Shown: positions 36,576 through 48,479, numbered from the stretch's first letter. The stretch: DNA of 64,000 bases from Gongronella butleri (GCA_025201375.1 JAIWZP010000075.1:53797-117796); one strand, 5' to 3'. Notes: generated from the letters alone by a model not told the origin. Program-made: numbers and translations.

Positions 36576-37424
36576 AGACAAGAGAGAAGGGAAAAAACAA
36601 AAGCAGAGGACGGGGGAAAACAAATGGGCAGGCAGGCAGGCAGGGTAGAGGTTGGATGAGAGGGAGAGGTCAGAGAGATGTCAGATGTATGTCCCAGGTG
36701 AAGAGAAGAAAAGGCGAGACTTGGGCGATGATGATGGGCTGTATTTACAGTATGCCTTTTCTTCTTCATTCACCACCTTGGTCATTGGGCGTGCAAAGGG
36801 GTATGATACCGGTATCTGGCAGATGAGAACAGGGTGCCAAGCGCGTGGAGAAAACGAGGGTACTGTACGTAACAAAATAATGGACGTGAATTGACAAGAA
36901 TGGACGTGCCTTGACAAAGATGGGTGTGGCGTAGCCGAAAAGGGACGTGTTGACAGGACAGCGCGTAAATAAAACGCCCAGTGCCAATTGCGGCATCGAG
37001 TAGCCGAGGGAGGAAATTTGGCAATCAAGAGGGGCTGGCCTATTATGGGAATTGGTGCTGCTTGTGCCTGGATTCTTGCTTTGCTTTTTTTTCAAAGTGC
37101 GGCCACCATCGGCGCGCTACACGCGCCTCAGGCAGGCCTTTGCGCGCTGACACGTGCACGCGTCGTTTCGACAATCTTTTGCCCGTGCTCCTAGGGTTGG
37201 GTCGTGACAACACGTTAAAAGCACCATTGGTTGTTTTTCCAGTTGTCGAGAAAATTGGTTTTGAAAATTAAACCGATGTTTGACCGACTTTTGCAAGCGT
37301 GCAAATTTTGTTCATCGGGCGAGCAAACAACCAGAAACGCATGCAGTGTAACGGCCCAGTTCGCGTCGAGTGGCAAACGTGCGGCGCAAAAAGCGCGTGA
37401 GCCGCCGATGCGCTCGGAGGAACC

Positions 37425-38110
37425 ATTGACGCGTAGTGGCGCATCGTCAATGGCGCGTTAAAAAACAAGAAAAAAAAACGACACACGACAAAATCATAAT
37501 ACTCAGTTATTATACTACTACTCTCCTGTATTTTACAGTATCAAGAATCGTGTATATTGTACTTGTGCCTGGCCAAAACACGCATGGCGTGGCAAGGCAA
37601 GCAATTATATCAATTATGATGATAAGAGGAAAGAAAAGGAAACGACAAGCTACAGTACAAAGCATACAAGTCATCAAGATCAAGCATTAGCCCGCTCAGC
37701 CAAAAAAGACACGTGCACTCGACCTGCTTGCTTCTATTATAGCCAATGGCGTGCAAGGCGCGGCATTGGCGAGATGGCGACAAACTGAAAAAAAAGAAAC
37801 AGAAAGAAAAGCAACGAATATGCAAGCAGCGAAGCAATTGCAACGACCCTGCGCACGCGCTCCCGATCCGCCTTACACACCCTTGCTTGAAAGTCACGGA
37901 AATACCAATTATGATACGGACATCAGCCGATTTTCTAGCTATGATAAGCGATCCGCGGATCGATGGAAAATCGCGCTGTCAAAAGTTTTTTATTTTTATT
38001 TTTTATTTTTTTTGACAACACATGGCGATCGGCATGATCCAAATTGGACCTCAATTATTTCTCTTTTCTTACGCCCTGGTCACATTGTGTCGGGTCGTAC
38101 CAATGGAGGA
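37425..38110 (+). repeat. Direct repeat R3, right copy
   Basis: Same-orientation partner of 33540-34010. The pair encloses about 3.4 kb without genes, which is the shape of a non-autonomous LTR element, but the two copies have many indels and no clear TG...CA ends were found, so this is only suggestive. Confidence 0.55.
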
Positions 38111-38197
38111 TTGTCGCGTCATCGTCTGATCATTCCCTTTCATTTCATATGTATGTACATTGCTGTTTTTTATTGTTTTATGATGAATAACGCGCAT

Positions 38198-40151
38198 TTA
38201 AGATTGATCCATTCTGTCGCGGGAACCCTGTAAGAAAGAGTTGAGATGAGGGGCTGTTTTCTTTTTGAAAAGGGTGAAAACTTACAAAGTTGACATAATC
38301 GGGAGTTTCGCAAGCCTCGTACTCGTCGATGAGGTCCTGCAGCACCTGCCTAGAATCGTCAAACTCGTCTAGGCTGTCCGAGAACATGGGGTCCTTGCGG
38401 TATTGCTCCAAAAAGGCATTGCGCTTGCGCAGGCGGTCGTACTGGTCGCCCGTGCGCTTGAACAGCTAGAGATTTAAAAAAAAAAAAGATCAGCGGGAAT
38501 GCAGATATGCGGCCATGCAACGCGACGCGTCCTTTGTTCGCTCTTTTACCGAAGCAATGCTGGTATGATTGGCGAGCATGAGACCACTGACGCGATGTGG
38601 GGTCTGGACATAAGGCGATTTCTTGGACAGAGCCACCTGGATGCTGGCCGGACCCCATGGGATGAATTGCGCGAGGCGGCGCTCACGGATGCGCAGCAGC
38701 GATTTGTGTACCTTTAAGAAACGCGTCTGCATCAGTTTTTTTTTGTCGCCTTCTCCACATTTTGGGGCCTTTTTTTTTTTTTTTTTTTTTTTTACGTCTG
38801 TGGGGTCGGCTTCGCCTTGGATGATATCTAGGACGGAGATGTAGCAGCTGCGCTTGGAGGGCACGGTGGACACCATACGGTTCTTGGGCTGTAATAGGCG
38901 GCGCATGACATCCAAGACGGTTGTTTTGCGGATGGATTTAGCCTAGAGGGGGTGGAGCTCCATAAGCATTTGGCAAAAAAAATGAAATAGAATTGGGCGT
39001 TTTACCTTGTCGACCTGTTCGCTTGAGAAGGGTGTGTAAGCGGTTGTGAGGAAATGGCATCGTGGTGTTGGGATGAGGGATGAAACGATGCCGACGAGGT
39101 CATTGTTCATGTAGCCTGGGTAGCGCAAGGTGGTTGTGCTTGCGGACATGACGGTGGATACGAGCTGGTTTGTCTGTTCAAAGGTGGGCATCTGCACATG
39201 CAGGCGGTCGGTGGCGATGCGCGACAGGGCGGCATTGTCGAGGACGACAACGCTGTCGGCATTGTTGATCAGGCGCTTCAGCGTGAGCATGCTATTGTAC
39301 GGCTGCACCACAATGTCCGACACCTCCTCGGAATTGGGAAACACGGAATATGTCTGGATCAGCTTCTTGGGATACCGGTCATTCAGTCGTTCCAGCAAGA
39401 AAGAGCCAAGACCTGAGCCTGTGCCGCCCGCAATCGAGTGAAGCAGCATGAAACCCTGAAAAAATAAGTGAGAAAGAACATCAGTGCCTTGCCTGTTGCG
39501 TCTCCATTGAACGTTACCTCCAAAGAATCGCTGCCGTCCGCCTCGCGATCGACCATATCAATAATGTCTTCGTAGACGCGCTCGCCTTGCGAATAGCCGT
39601 ACGACCAAATGTTGCCTGCACCGCCGCCCTCGTTCGCGACAAACATGTTTTCGGGGTTGTACAGATTTGCAAAAGGCGACTCGCGAATCGTGTTGATCAC
39701 CTGGATATTAAAAAAAAAGGCAAACAAACATAAATGTTAGCCATTGGCCATGCCAATTGGTTTTTGTTGGCCACTTTAGCCGCGACCTACGCGTGGTTCC
39801 AGGTCCAACAGCAAAGCGCGCGGGATATAGTGCTCGTCATCGGCCTATTTTTGCAAAAGAATGGGGGTAAGTTGGCTTGTTTAGGCGTTTTTGTGCGCCG
39901 CGACGTGTTTTACCTGGTAAAAAAAGACATCCTTGCGATCGCCGCCCTCCGTGGCAAAGTCTTCCAATGTGCCGTCGCGACTGATGCCGTGCTCGGCGCA
40001 GATTTGCTTCCAAAACTCAGTGCCGACTATGAAAAAAGCGAATCAAACAACAAAACACGTAAGTTGCCAAGCGTCATGCCTCATGTTTTTGCAGCCACGT
40101 ACTCTGGTTGCCACATTGACCAGCCTGTAGGGTGATGATTTCGCGGGGCAT
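38198..40151 (-). CDS. Gamma-tubulin
   Basis: Nucleates microtubules at the spindle pole body. Nine exons on the minus strand: 40151-40103, 40026-39914, 39844-39791, 39700-39518, 39455-39006, 38942-38796, 38711-38550, 38465-38286, 38227-38198, about 455 residues, the usual family length. The start [16 protein letters not shown] is at an exon edge. Gamma-specific blocks follow in order: [55 protein letters not shown], the GTP loop [62 protein letters not shown] and [15 protein letters not shown]. The last intron is inferred: splicing gives a short tail of the usual length, whereas read-through would add an unrelated tail. The 336 bp upstream to the MTD1 stop hold only T- and G-rich tracts. Confidence 0.93.
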
Positions 40152-40487
40152 AACGTGCGTTTGTGAAAGAAAAAGAAAAAAAGAGGAAAAGGGGTAGCAA
40201 AAACAACAAATAAGCGAACAAAGAGGCAACAATGGACGATCGCGACACGGACCCTCCTTTTTTTTCCAAATTGACGCGGCGCTGCGAGTGGCCTTCCATT
40301 GGCCAATGGCTCGTGGATCGCCAAAATCGCCAATTTCGCGTTCATTTTTCTATATTTCATTCTTTTTTTTTTTTATTGGATCTATGGATGCTGATGGGTG
40401 ATTTTTTTTTCAATGATGCTAATGGAAGGTAGGTGAGAAGAGAGGGAAAAAAGGCGGGGGCAAGGTGAAGGGGGGGGGAAATGGGGT

Positions 40488-41667
40488 CTATTTCTTCTCG
40501 ACAATGTCGTGTTGGTAATCGTGCAAGCGCAGCAAGTTGCGTTCGAGCATGGCGACGGTGACCTTTCCGACGGAAGGAACAAAGATGGAAGCCTTTGACT
40601 TGATATCGTCCTCAAAGTTCTTAAAGGACGAAAAGTTGATGGCGATGACGCCGTCCTTGAGGATATTGGTGGGCAGCTTGTAATTGGGGGTAGGGACGCC
40701 CGTGATGACGACATCCGATTGCGACACGACGTCCTCGAGCTTCAGGTCGGTATCTTGCACGCTGTGGGCGCGCAGCTTGAGGCCCGTGCCGCGCGTAAAC
40801 ACCTGGATGCCGCTGATGTCCACGGAAAACACCTTGGCGCCGTCATTGGCCAACATGGCCGCCAGCGGGCGGCCCACAATCTCGCTGCGGTTGATCACCG
40901 TGATTGTGCGTCCATACAGGCGGTTGCCAAGAGGAATCACCGTGTTGTACACGCCAATGTACTCGAGGATCTTGACACACGCCAATGGCGTGCAGGGAAT
41001 GATGCATTTCATCGTCTCGTCGTCATCCATGAAGCGCACATTGTGGTACACATTGTGCACAAACTTGTGGCAAAGACCCTCCACATCCTTGAGCTCACTC
41101 ACGCAGTTTTGCAAATAAGCATCCTAGAAAAAAAAAATTGGGAAAAAGCACGTCAGATCACGATCATTCCAATTTCTTCACGACGAAATGACGCGCATGG
41201 AAGGGCCCTGGGGCGCCTTGGGGCATTTTTTTTTTTTTTACCTGCTTTCCGCCAAACACGGGGTAGTAGACCATGATGCCATTGACATCCTTGTCTTCAT
41301 TGGCATCGGTGATCTTTTCTTCAAGCTCTTGCTTGTCGACCTGGCGCAATTCGAACTCAACGCCCGTCTCAGCACACGTCTTGGCCGTCCACTCGGCGTA
41401 CTTGCTGGCGGCGGGGTCGCTGTTGGCCAAAAAGCCAACAAGCTTGGGACGCACCTGTCGTTCCTTGATATCACCCTTGATCTGGTCTCTGAGAAAAGAA
41501 AAGAAAAAAAACCAAGACGTGAGCTGACAGCTGTCACTCGAGACTGCGTGCAACGGCAGTGGACAGGGGGGTGGGGCGGCGTGCGTGCATTTTTGCATTT
41601 TTTCATGTTTTTACCTAAAGGACGCAGACACCTTGGAGGCAAGCACGGTCTTACAAGCGACAGACAT
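40488..41667 (-). CDS. MTD1: NAD-dependent methylenetetrahydrofolate dehydrogenase, monofunctional (MTD1 type)
   Basis: Oxidises 5,10-methylene-THF to 5,10-methenyl-THF in the cytosol, feeding one-carbon units to purine synthesis. Exons 41667-41615, 41488-41242, 41123-40488, about 311 residues (yeast Mtd1 320). Seen: the substrate-domain blocks RPKLVGFLANSDPAASKYAEW and VNGIMVYYPVF, then CIIPCTPLACVKILEYIGVY, the Rossmann region GRTITVINRSEIVGRPLAAML and SDVVITGVPTPNYK, and FVPSVGKVTVAMLERNLLRL near the end. These match the fungal monofunctional enzyme rather than the trifunctional C1-THF synthase. No targeting peptide is evident. Confidence 0.92.
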
Positions 41668-41954
41668 TCTTGGAAAAGTAGGAAAGAAGCTCCGAGCTGA
41701 CAAGTGCAGAAACACGAGCAAGAAGAAAAAGAGGGAAAAGAAGTAAGAAAAAAAAATCTTTTTGGACGACCGTGGCTTCGAACTTTTTTGGTGTGTGTCA
41801 TTTTTGTGATCTCCGCTCCTTGCACGCTTTCCTTTTACGAATCTCTCCATTGGCACACCCATGTTTCCCCCAAACACCCTGGCCCTTGCTCCGCCGATCC
41901 CTCCATTAAGAGGTTTTTTTTTTTTTTTTTTTTTGTTCTCATACAATTGGCCTT

Positions 41955-43721
41955 TTATTTTGTTACAATGGCCTGCAATTCCTGTCTATACACCAGTCGC
42001 TTGTTGCGCCGCTCGCGACTTTGCTTATACAGGCGCACTTCTGTCTCGTTTTGCGGCACAATCTGCGCAATTTTCACGGGCACAAGCTCCTTGTCCACGG
42101 CCGTCATTGTAAAGAACCCGTCATTAGTGAATTGGGTCTCACCCGTCTGCAGGTTCTCTGTCCAACCAAAAGAGAAAAAAAATGAGTTCCAGTCCAACGC
42201 TTTTTTTTTCTCTTTTCTTTTGCTTTTCGTTGATTTCATCGCGTTTTACCGGCTTCTACAGTGACATAGACCTCCATGCTGGATGTGTATGCTCTCGAGA
42301 CGACGGAACGCACGGTGATCACGTCGCCAATGCGGGTTGACCGGATAAAGTTCAGAGAATCAATGCTAAAATCGCGGAAAGCGAGGGCGTGAGACTGAAT
42401 TGGGCGTGCATGGGGGGATTGTGTGTTACCTTGCTGTCAATACGTACGCCTTGGCCAGGTGGTTGGCCGACGAAAGCGCGCATAATTCCATCCACGAAAT
42501 GATCATGCCGCCAAACGTAATTCCTTTTGGACATAAAGAGAGAAAAAGAAAAAAAAAAACTCACCCATGAGGACGCGATTTCATTCGATTTCACGCGTCT
42601 CTCGTTTCGCACGATTTCGTGGCGCATTTACCGAGCGTGTTTGCGTGCTGGGGCATGACGAGTTTGACGACCTCCGCAAAGGTGTCTTGCATGATCATGG
42701 AAGCAATTGGCTGTTCCATGGCAGGGTCCATTGAATATCTTCGTTTAAACTGAGGTTGAAGTGGTGGTGATGGCGGGACAGGACGTGTCAATGGCATGGA
42801 CGATGGCGGAGGCGCGGCATGATCGGGGGATGATGGGGTGAATGCCGGGTGTGAGTCGATGACGGCGTGAATTTCGTCGTCGTCGCGTGGCTGGCCCTGC
42901 AATTCGGCGTAGTAGCACAGCAAATCGCGGATGGCGTCGGTGAGGGATGCATTTGCGCCAGCGGGGTGGTGGTGCAGGCGTGCCTGGCGGCGCTGCTCAG
43001 CCATGTCGTAGCGCCGCTTCTCAAACGCCGTCTCGGGCACGACCTGTGGCACGGGCGTCGGCTGGTACTGCACAAACTGACGTCCCAGGTACGTCTGCGG
43101 CTTGGGCCGCGGCGAAAGCGCCACAAACGTCAGGTATGCGTGCGCCACAAATACGCGTTCGCTCGTCAATGGCGATTCAGCTTCAATCCGCACACCAACC
43201 TCCATGCTGGTCCGCCAGCTCTTGTTCACCGACGCCTGAATCTTCAGCTGCGCGTATAAAAAAAAAGGTTAAAAAAGAAAGCATAAGCGACCGCCATAAA
43301 AATGATGCCCCATTTTGTCTGATTCTTACAATGTCGCCTTCTTTGACCGGCCTTAAAAACGCGACACCATCGACAGATCGCGTCACGCTCGGCGCATTGC
43401 CGTGTCGCTTGGCGCAAATACCTGCAGCAATGTCGATCCATCCAAGTGTCGTACCTGCAAAGCAGATGCCCTGTACAAAAATGATTAGCGAGCTAATTGG
43501 AGTGCTTTTCGACATTTTACCATGGAATTGCAATGCGCAGACGTGACAATTTCCGTCATTGTGACACGGCTTTCACGCGTCAGCTTGGACGTTGCGCGGA
43601 TGTTGCCAGCGTTTGTATAAGGGTCGGGGAGCAGCCGCGTAAAAATAGGGTTGGTGATATATAAAAACGCTCGCACCCACAGCGCACGCAGTGTGTCAAA
43701 GGCGCTCTGAATCCTGTTCAT
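41955..43721 (-). CDS. Acyl-CoA thioesterase with two hotdog domains (ACOT9-like)
   Basis: Hydrolyses acyl-CoA esters; family members are mitochondrial or cytosolic. Exons 43721-43521, 43470-43330, 43247-42632, 42523-42430, 42365-42250, 42157-41955, about 456 residues. First hotdog: TEIVTSAHCNSMG, CFAGTTLGWIDIAAGICAKRH, DGVAFLRPVKEGDI, KSWRTSMEVGVRIEAE. Second hotdog: ITFGGMIISWMELCALSSANHLA, NFIRSTRIGDVITVRSVVSRAYTSSMEVYV, ENLQTGETQFTNDGFFTMTA. Between them lies a long proline-rich and charged linker (residues about 200-300). The N-terminus is basic with few acids (RIQSAFDTLRALWVRAFLY), which could serve as a mitochondrial presequence; that is inference. Confidence 0.85.
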
Positions 43722-44421
43722 AGCAAAAGGGAAAAAAAAACAAACGAATAAAAGGGCAACGAGGGAGAGGGGTGGAGGATAAGCGGTGAAAAGTAGAAAA
43801 AAAAAGTGTGAGCGTGGCAAAATGGCTCAATTGTGGTCTGTTCCCCGCTGGCGATTTTTTTTCTTTTTTTTTTTTTTTGCAGGCTCTCACAGCCGTTGGT
43901 GAGGCTGGCAATGGCGTGCGTGGCCCTTGATGAACGTGCGAATCAAAAGCAAAGAATCATTGAGGCCCTCCCCACGGGTCAATGGACCCCTTTCTTGCGC
44001 CATGCGCCGCGTTCCAATTCCCTTTTTATTTTCAGATCGGCCACTTGGGAAAAAGCCGTGTGGGCAGCTTGGCGTGGGTTCAGAGCAATCAATTTGCAAA
44101 AAGTCGATCCGAGGAAGAGAAAAAAAAAAAAGCACCAGGAACAAGGCGGCCAATGACGTTGCCCCGTTTCGCGCATCCCCTCCCTTTTCCTCCCTCGCTA
44201 TTTTTTCTCGTCACGCCCAGCCTTGCTATTTTTATCTCAGGCTCTCCTTGTTTTGCAATTCGGGATTCCGAGGAAAAGCCAAATTGGGCGGATCCTCGGA
44301 TCGATGACTTTTGGCCCCGCTCCATATATAAAGGCGAGCGAGGTTTTGACTCCCCCATTTCTTTTTTTTTTTTTAATCATTTGTATACACATCCATCCAA
44401 AAACCACACAATATACCAAGC
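43722..44421. promoter_or_regulatory. Divergent promoter region between thioesterase and GNA1
   Basis: 700 bp between two divergent starts, with A- and T-tracts typical of leaders in this window. Frames here are short or composition-driven. A separate TATA box serves the GNA1 side. Confidence 0.5.
44325..44332 (+). promoter_or_regulatory. TATA box of GNA1
   Basis: TATATAAA, 90 bp upstream of the ATG at 44422, followed by a T-tract and an A/C-rich leader. It is the best TATA box in the window. Confidence 0.65.
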
Positions 44422-45027
44422 ATGTCTGAAATCTCTCTGTTTGAAAACGCGCTGCTGTCCCCCGAGGTGCAGGCTGCCTTGCCCGATGGCTATACCTTGC
44501 GCGCTCTGCGCAACACCGACTATGAGCGCGGCTTCCTCAAGGTCCTCGAAGTCCTGACCGAGGTTGGCAACCACACCAAGGAACAATACCTGGGTAAGCA
44601 AATTGGATGAACGGGGGAAAATAAAAAACCTGAAAAACGTGCGCTGACACGCGATTTTTCTTTTTTCTTAGACCAATTCAACTACCTGAAGCAGCACAAT
44701 GACCAGTATTATACCATCACCATCACAAACGACGCCGAGGACCGCGTGGTCGCTGCTGGCACGATCTTTGTCGAGCGCAAGTTTGTGCACAAGAACGGTC
44801 TTGTTGGCCACATTGAGGACATTGCCGTCGACCAGAACCAGCAGGGCAAGAAGCTGGGTCTGCGGATCATCCAGGCGCTCAAGTTCATCGGTGCCCAACG
44901 CGGCTGCTACAAGGTCATTCTCGACTGCTCAGAAAAGAACATCCCCTTCTACGAAAAGTGCGGCTTCAAGCATAAGGAGTATGAAATGGCTTGGTACGTC
45001 GGCACCGACGCCCAGGCTAAGCTGTAG
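44422..45027 (+). CDS. GNA1: Glucosamine-6-phosphate N-acetyltransferase
   Basis: Transfers acetyl from acetyl-CoA to glucosamine-6-phosphate, a step toward UDP-GlcNAc and hence chitin. Two exons, 44422-44593 and 44672-45027, about 175 residues (yeast 159). GNAT-fold blocks: LRNTDYERGFLKVLEVLTEVG, VVAAGTIFVERKFVHKNGLVGHIEDIAVD, the acetyl-CoA loop QQGKKLGLRII, and YKVILDCSEKNIPFYEKCGF near the C-terminus. Splicing joins QYL to DQFNYLK in phase 1. Lies divergent from the thioesterase; strong TATA promoter. In chitin-rich fungi the enzyme is central to wall synthesis. Confidence 0.95.
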
Positions 45028-45825
45028 ATACCTTTTTTTTTTTCGTCGTCCCCGTCCCCCTTCCTCTCTTTCATTTGCATCTTGTCATTAAAATGATAAA
45101 GCCCCCTTGTTTTCTTTTTTCTTTTGTGATCTCATCTGCCACACTGATGGACTAATCGATTAGAAATGGGCCGGACCGGTTGCGGGGACAGAGCGCTAAT
45201 CCAAAAAAAAAAAAAAAAAGAAAAAAATGCGGGGTGCGCGCGCGCGCTTTTTTTTTTTTGGAAGTTTTCTTGGTCTGTCCTGTTCAATCTTCAACCGAGA
45301 CATGCTGATTTACTTTAGCTCCAAAAATCAAGTTCCCCAACGGCACCATTGGCATATTTTTCTATGAGAAAATGATCGAGTGTCATTGGTATCAAAGAAA
45401 CTTTGATGCTTGCACGCAAAACTCATGTTTCTGAAACACCAACGGGTCGGCAGCTTGCCTCATCAATTAGGGCCAGGAGCGGCCTTCCGTCTGAGTACAC
45501 GGGATAGCCTTGGATGACGCGTGCTGCCAATCAAACACGAAAAACGGCCTTAAGCCTTCACATTTTTGCATTCATCCAAAGACGGCGCTAACCGATCGCC
45601 GCGAAAACTTGATATGAATGAGCCGGTGCTTCCATTATTCCGTTGATTCAAATCTAGAACCGCCTGGACATGGTCATCCAAAAGATGCCGCAAGTTGTGC
45701 CCTTCTGGCATTAAACGATTGAAATTTCGGCAACGTGGCCGTGTAAAGCATAGAAACAAGTCCAGTCAAGAATTGACAAGGCTGAAATTCCATGTAAAGC
45801 CTAAATAAAAGACCTCACGAGTCAC
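45028..45825. other. Gene-free stretch after GNA1
   Basis: T-rich 3' UTR to about 45110, an A tract at 45202-45218, and an alternating (GC)6 run near 45236-45247 able to adopt Z-DNA. No coding region is supported. Confidence 0.4.
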
Positions 45826-46600
45826 TGGGACGCGCCACGCGTAAATCACTTTTTTGCGGTGAACGACCTCTGGGGTGAAAATTGAAAATCGAGGTTCCCA
45901 GAATGCCACCAAACTTGCACACAAGAAAGCTCGCGTGGAGAAACGGCGAATCATGGCAAAAAAGAGCGAGGACTGTCTGCTCGTTGGCGAGTAATTCGCG
46001 GTTTTAGATTAATTTTCAACGGCGATTTGCAAGGGAAGAGCGCGTCCATAGAGCCGCGAGGACGCGTCCATTAGCAAGAGACACATCGGATGCATGGATT
46101 AGATAAGGAACAGGCGCGGGTGGCTCGACGTCCGACGCGGTTTATCACGCGTCGAAAAATTACTATGAGTTTGAAGCCGCGTCAAAAATGCCAAAAAACT
46201 TACGTTTTTCAGTGATCATGGGTGGTCACATTTGCAGCAAGCGACGCGCTTTCTGATGGTGATTTTTTCTTCAAGCTGCAGGCAATTTTCGTCAAGTTAG
46301 CCTTGTGGCGAAAAAAAAGAGGCAAATTGCATTTTACGCGACAACCAGCCGACGCACCCCCTTTTTTTATTGCTTTCGTGTCGGTTATTGTGGTGACATA
46401 GACATATGGTTGAATGGCGTGGCGATCCGAGGACCTTAATTTTACGATTTTCAGCTCCACGACTGTACCCCTTGGAAATTTGGGCGATTTTGAAAATCGA
46501 CATTTCGCATCATCCAGTGCTCGCAGAGTCTCGCGGGTGGGCTCAATTGATTCAGAGAATCATGACGTCGTTGATTCAAAGTGTAGATGCCCTCGTAGGC
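45826..46600 (+). repeat. Dispersed tail repeat, copy D (no paralogue gene attached)
   Basis: More diverged than copies A-C but collinear: CGCCACGCGTAAATCA, CACACAAGAAAGCTCG, GGAGAAACGGCGAATC, GCAAAAAAGAGCG and the GATGCATGGATT block all recur. The flanks contain no paralogue exons, so it is a solitary tail. A stretch at 46780-46900 matches the outer edge of copy A (7500-7600) but lies on the wrong side, implying rearrangement. Confidence 0.65.
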
Positions 46601-47022
46601 AGTGGATTCATCGAAATTTTACCAGAAAACATTAAAAACTCGCTGATCGCCCTTTTCTCGACGGCCGCAAAGTCGATCTTTCTTTTTACTGTATTGGGTC
46701 ATGGTAGGGCGCAAATAGCGCAAACCACATGCAGCAAGTACTGTGCAGAGTAGCTTGGGTTCATTGGGAAGAGCTTTAAAACCGTCGAAATACGCAAATT
46801 CGAGATTCCTGTCATTACATTGGTACGATACTGGTCATATTCGGACCAGTGATCCACCATGAACATTGAAAGCAAAACACCGAGTTTAGGAGTGTTACTG
46901 TAACTTCTCTTGAAGAAGAGATGATTGAAAATTAAAGTATTAAATTTGCAAACGGGTCGTTTTCTTGCTTTCAAATCCCCATGCATTTTTATTTTCCTGT
47001 ATTTATTATTCCAAGCTCTGCT

Positions 47023-48479
47023 TTAGCAGTGGCAAAAGCGTTTAGAGTGTTGGATACGCTCGATGCGCAGTCGATGGTGCGAATCAAGGAATACCATGCG
47101 GCAAATCTGATGAAACCAAGAAAAAAAAAAGACATGATTGGGACCCATTCTTGTTGTTTCTCTTGGCTTTATCACGATGATTTACCGTCAACAGCGTGAT
47201 ACAGGCCAGGCATGCGCACGCCGAGATCATAAACAAAACGACCTGTTGGTATCGCACGGCATCGCCAATATTTGCGCCGCCAAGAATCTGACCGCTCATC
47301 GCACCTAGGAAGCAAATGCAAAAGACGATTATAAAAACGCAAGATGAGCTCAATTGGAGAGTGTCGCGGGATCAACACGAACGACTTTCGCGATTTTCGA
47401 GCTTTTCGCGATTTTCGAGCTTTTCGCGATTTAATTTGTGATTTGTCACGTACCTGGGATAGTGATGAGTCCTGCAATGGACATGCGCTGGATGTTGGGG
47501 AGCATGGACATGCGTAGTGCTGCGCGCGTGAGGTTGCGCGACGCCTCCCAGCGCGTCGCGCCCATGGCGAGCATGGCGAGGATCTGAGCGTCGCCGGTGG
47601 TGCCGACCCCGTGGATGAACGCGTTGACGGCGACGGCCATGGTGCTGGCCGTCATGCCTAGCAGCAGACCGGCCGTCGGAATGCACACCTCGGGCGCGCG
47701 AAAATATTGCGGCCCTATCGCAAACCGGATCCCAAGAACGCCCACCACGCAAAAGCCCACGAGGGTCGACACAAACACGGCAAGAAACTAGATGCGACAC
47801 AAGACGATTAAAATAAAAAAAAGAGTCAAATGAAAAAGCGTATCAATCGCACACGTTTCAGGTCATAAAAATAAAATGCAAAAAAAAGGCGAAAATGACG
47901 CGACAATGCACGTACAATGCCATGGAACCAATAACGTGTCTTGTTCCTCGACACCTCCCATGCCGTCAGGAGCATCAGAACCACTGATTGCACGAATTAA
48001 AAGAAAAAATTAGCAAATTTCAACGCGTAAAGCCTCAATCACGCGATACACGCGCGCATCTGTCTTCTTTTGGTATCATACCAATGTAGCCGCTCATGAA
48101 TAAGGGATCACGACGTCGGAAGAGATCGTCCAAAATGAAGCCCTGACAACACATTGAGGGATTGAGGCAAGAAAATGTGATAAATTTACGGAAATCCCAT
48201 TAAATCATGGTCAGACGTTACCATGATGGTGAGCTGGAGTAGGCACCGCGTGGCGCTGATGATCAGAGGTTGGATAAGCTGCAATTGGAGCCGTGCAGAA
48301 ATAGCGACTGGCCAAGAACACAAGGAAACGCAAATATGATAAAGCGAGCGTGAGACAGCTCAGACGCGCTATTGACTGCTTTTTTTTCTCGAATTACAAT
48401 CGATGACAAAGAAGCTGCTGGCAATCAAGACATTGATCCATGCCAAGGGCGGCATGGTCGAGGCGGGATCGTCGCTCAT
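47023..48479 (-). CDS. UPF0014-family permease (FetB/ALS3-like)
   Basis: Member of the UPF0014 membrane family, which includes bacterial FetB (iron export) and plant ALS3/STAR2 (aluminium tolerance); partner ATPases are separate. Exons 48479-48398, 48307-48222, 48142-48082, 47983-47916, 47787-47454, 47304-47186, 47106-47023, about 277 residues. Seen: N-terminal membrane segment, RLQLQLIQPLIISATRCLLQ (family: arginine plus LQL), GFILDDLF, the LLTAWEVSRNKTRY loop, FRAPEVCIPTAGLLLGM, LAMLAMGATRWEA, the PGAMSGQILGGANIGDAVRYQ hallmark and a C-terminal arginine-rich LDSHHRLRIERI. Seven very small exons. Substrate is unknown. No ATPase of this system lies nearby. Confidence 0.85.

Larger units (their letters stand above)
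33030..37660. repeat. Dense scatter of TACAGTA/TACTGTA heptamers
   Basis: By eye more than thirty copies, for example at 33032, 33794, 33949, 34061-34075, 34266, 34936-34956, 35001-35030, 35221-35236 and 37535, sometimes in runs such as GTACAGTACTGTACAGTAC. The motif is rare in the gene-rich parts, but returns at 59900-60370 in the other repeat-rich stretch. Confidence 0.75.
32629..38197. other. 5.5 kb gene-free, repeat-rich region
   Basis: Runs from the eIF3g 3' UTR (AATAAA near 32779) to the gamma-tubulin stop. No frame here resembles a protein. It is composed of dispersed duplicated blocks, arrays of short palindromes and many TACAGTA/TACTGTA heptamers, listed separately. Confidence 0.7.

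Noticed and set aside
33000..38200. Interpretation of the gene-free repeat region as a centromere
   Set aside because: Nothing in the sequence is diagnostic of a fungal centromere; repeats and palindromes alone do not support the claim.
38178..38286. Read-through of gamma-tubulin past YVNF into a 36-residue tail
   Set aside because: A canonical GTAAG donor and TTACAG acceptor remove it and leave a short tail of normal family length.
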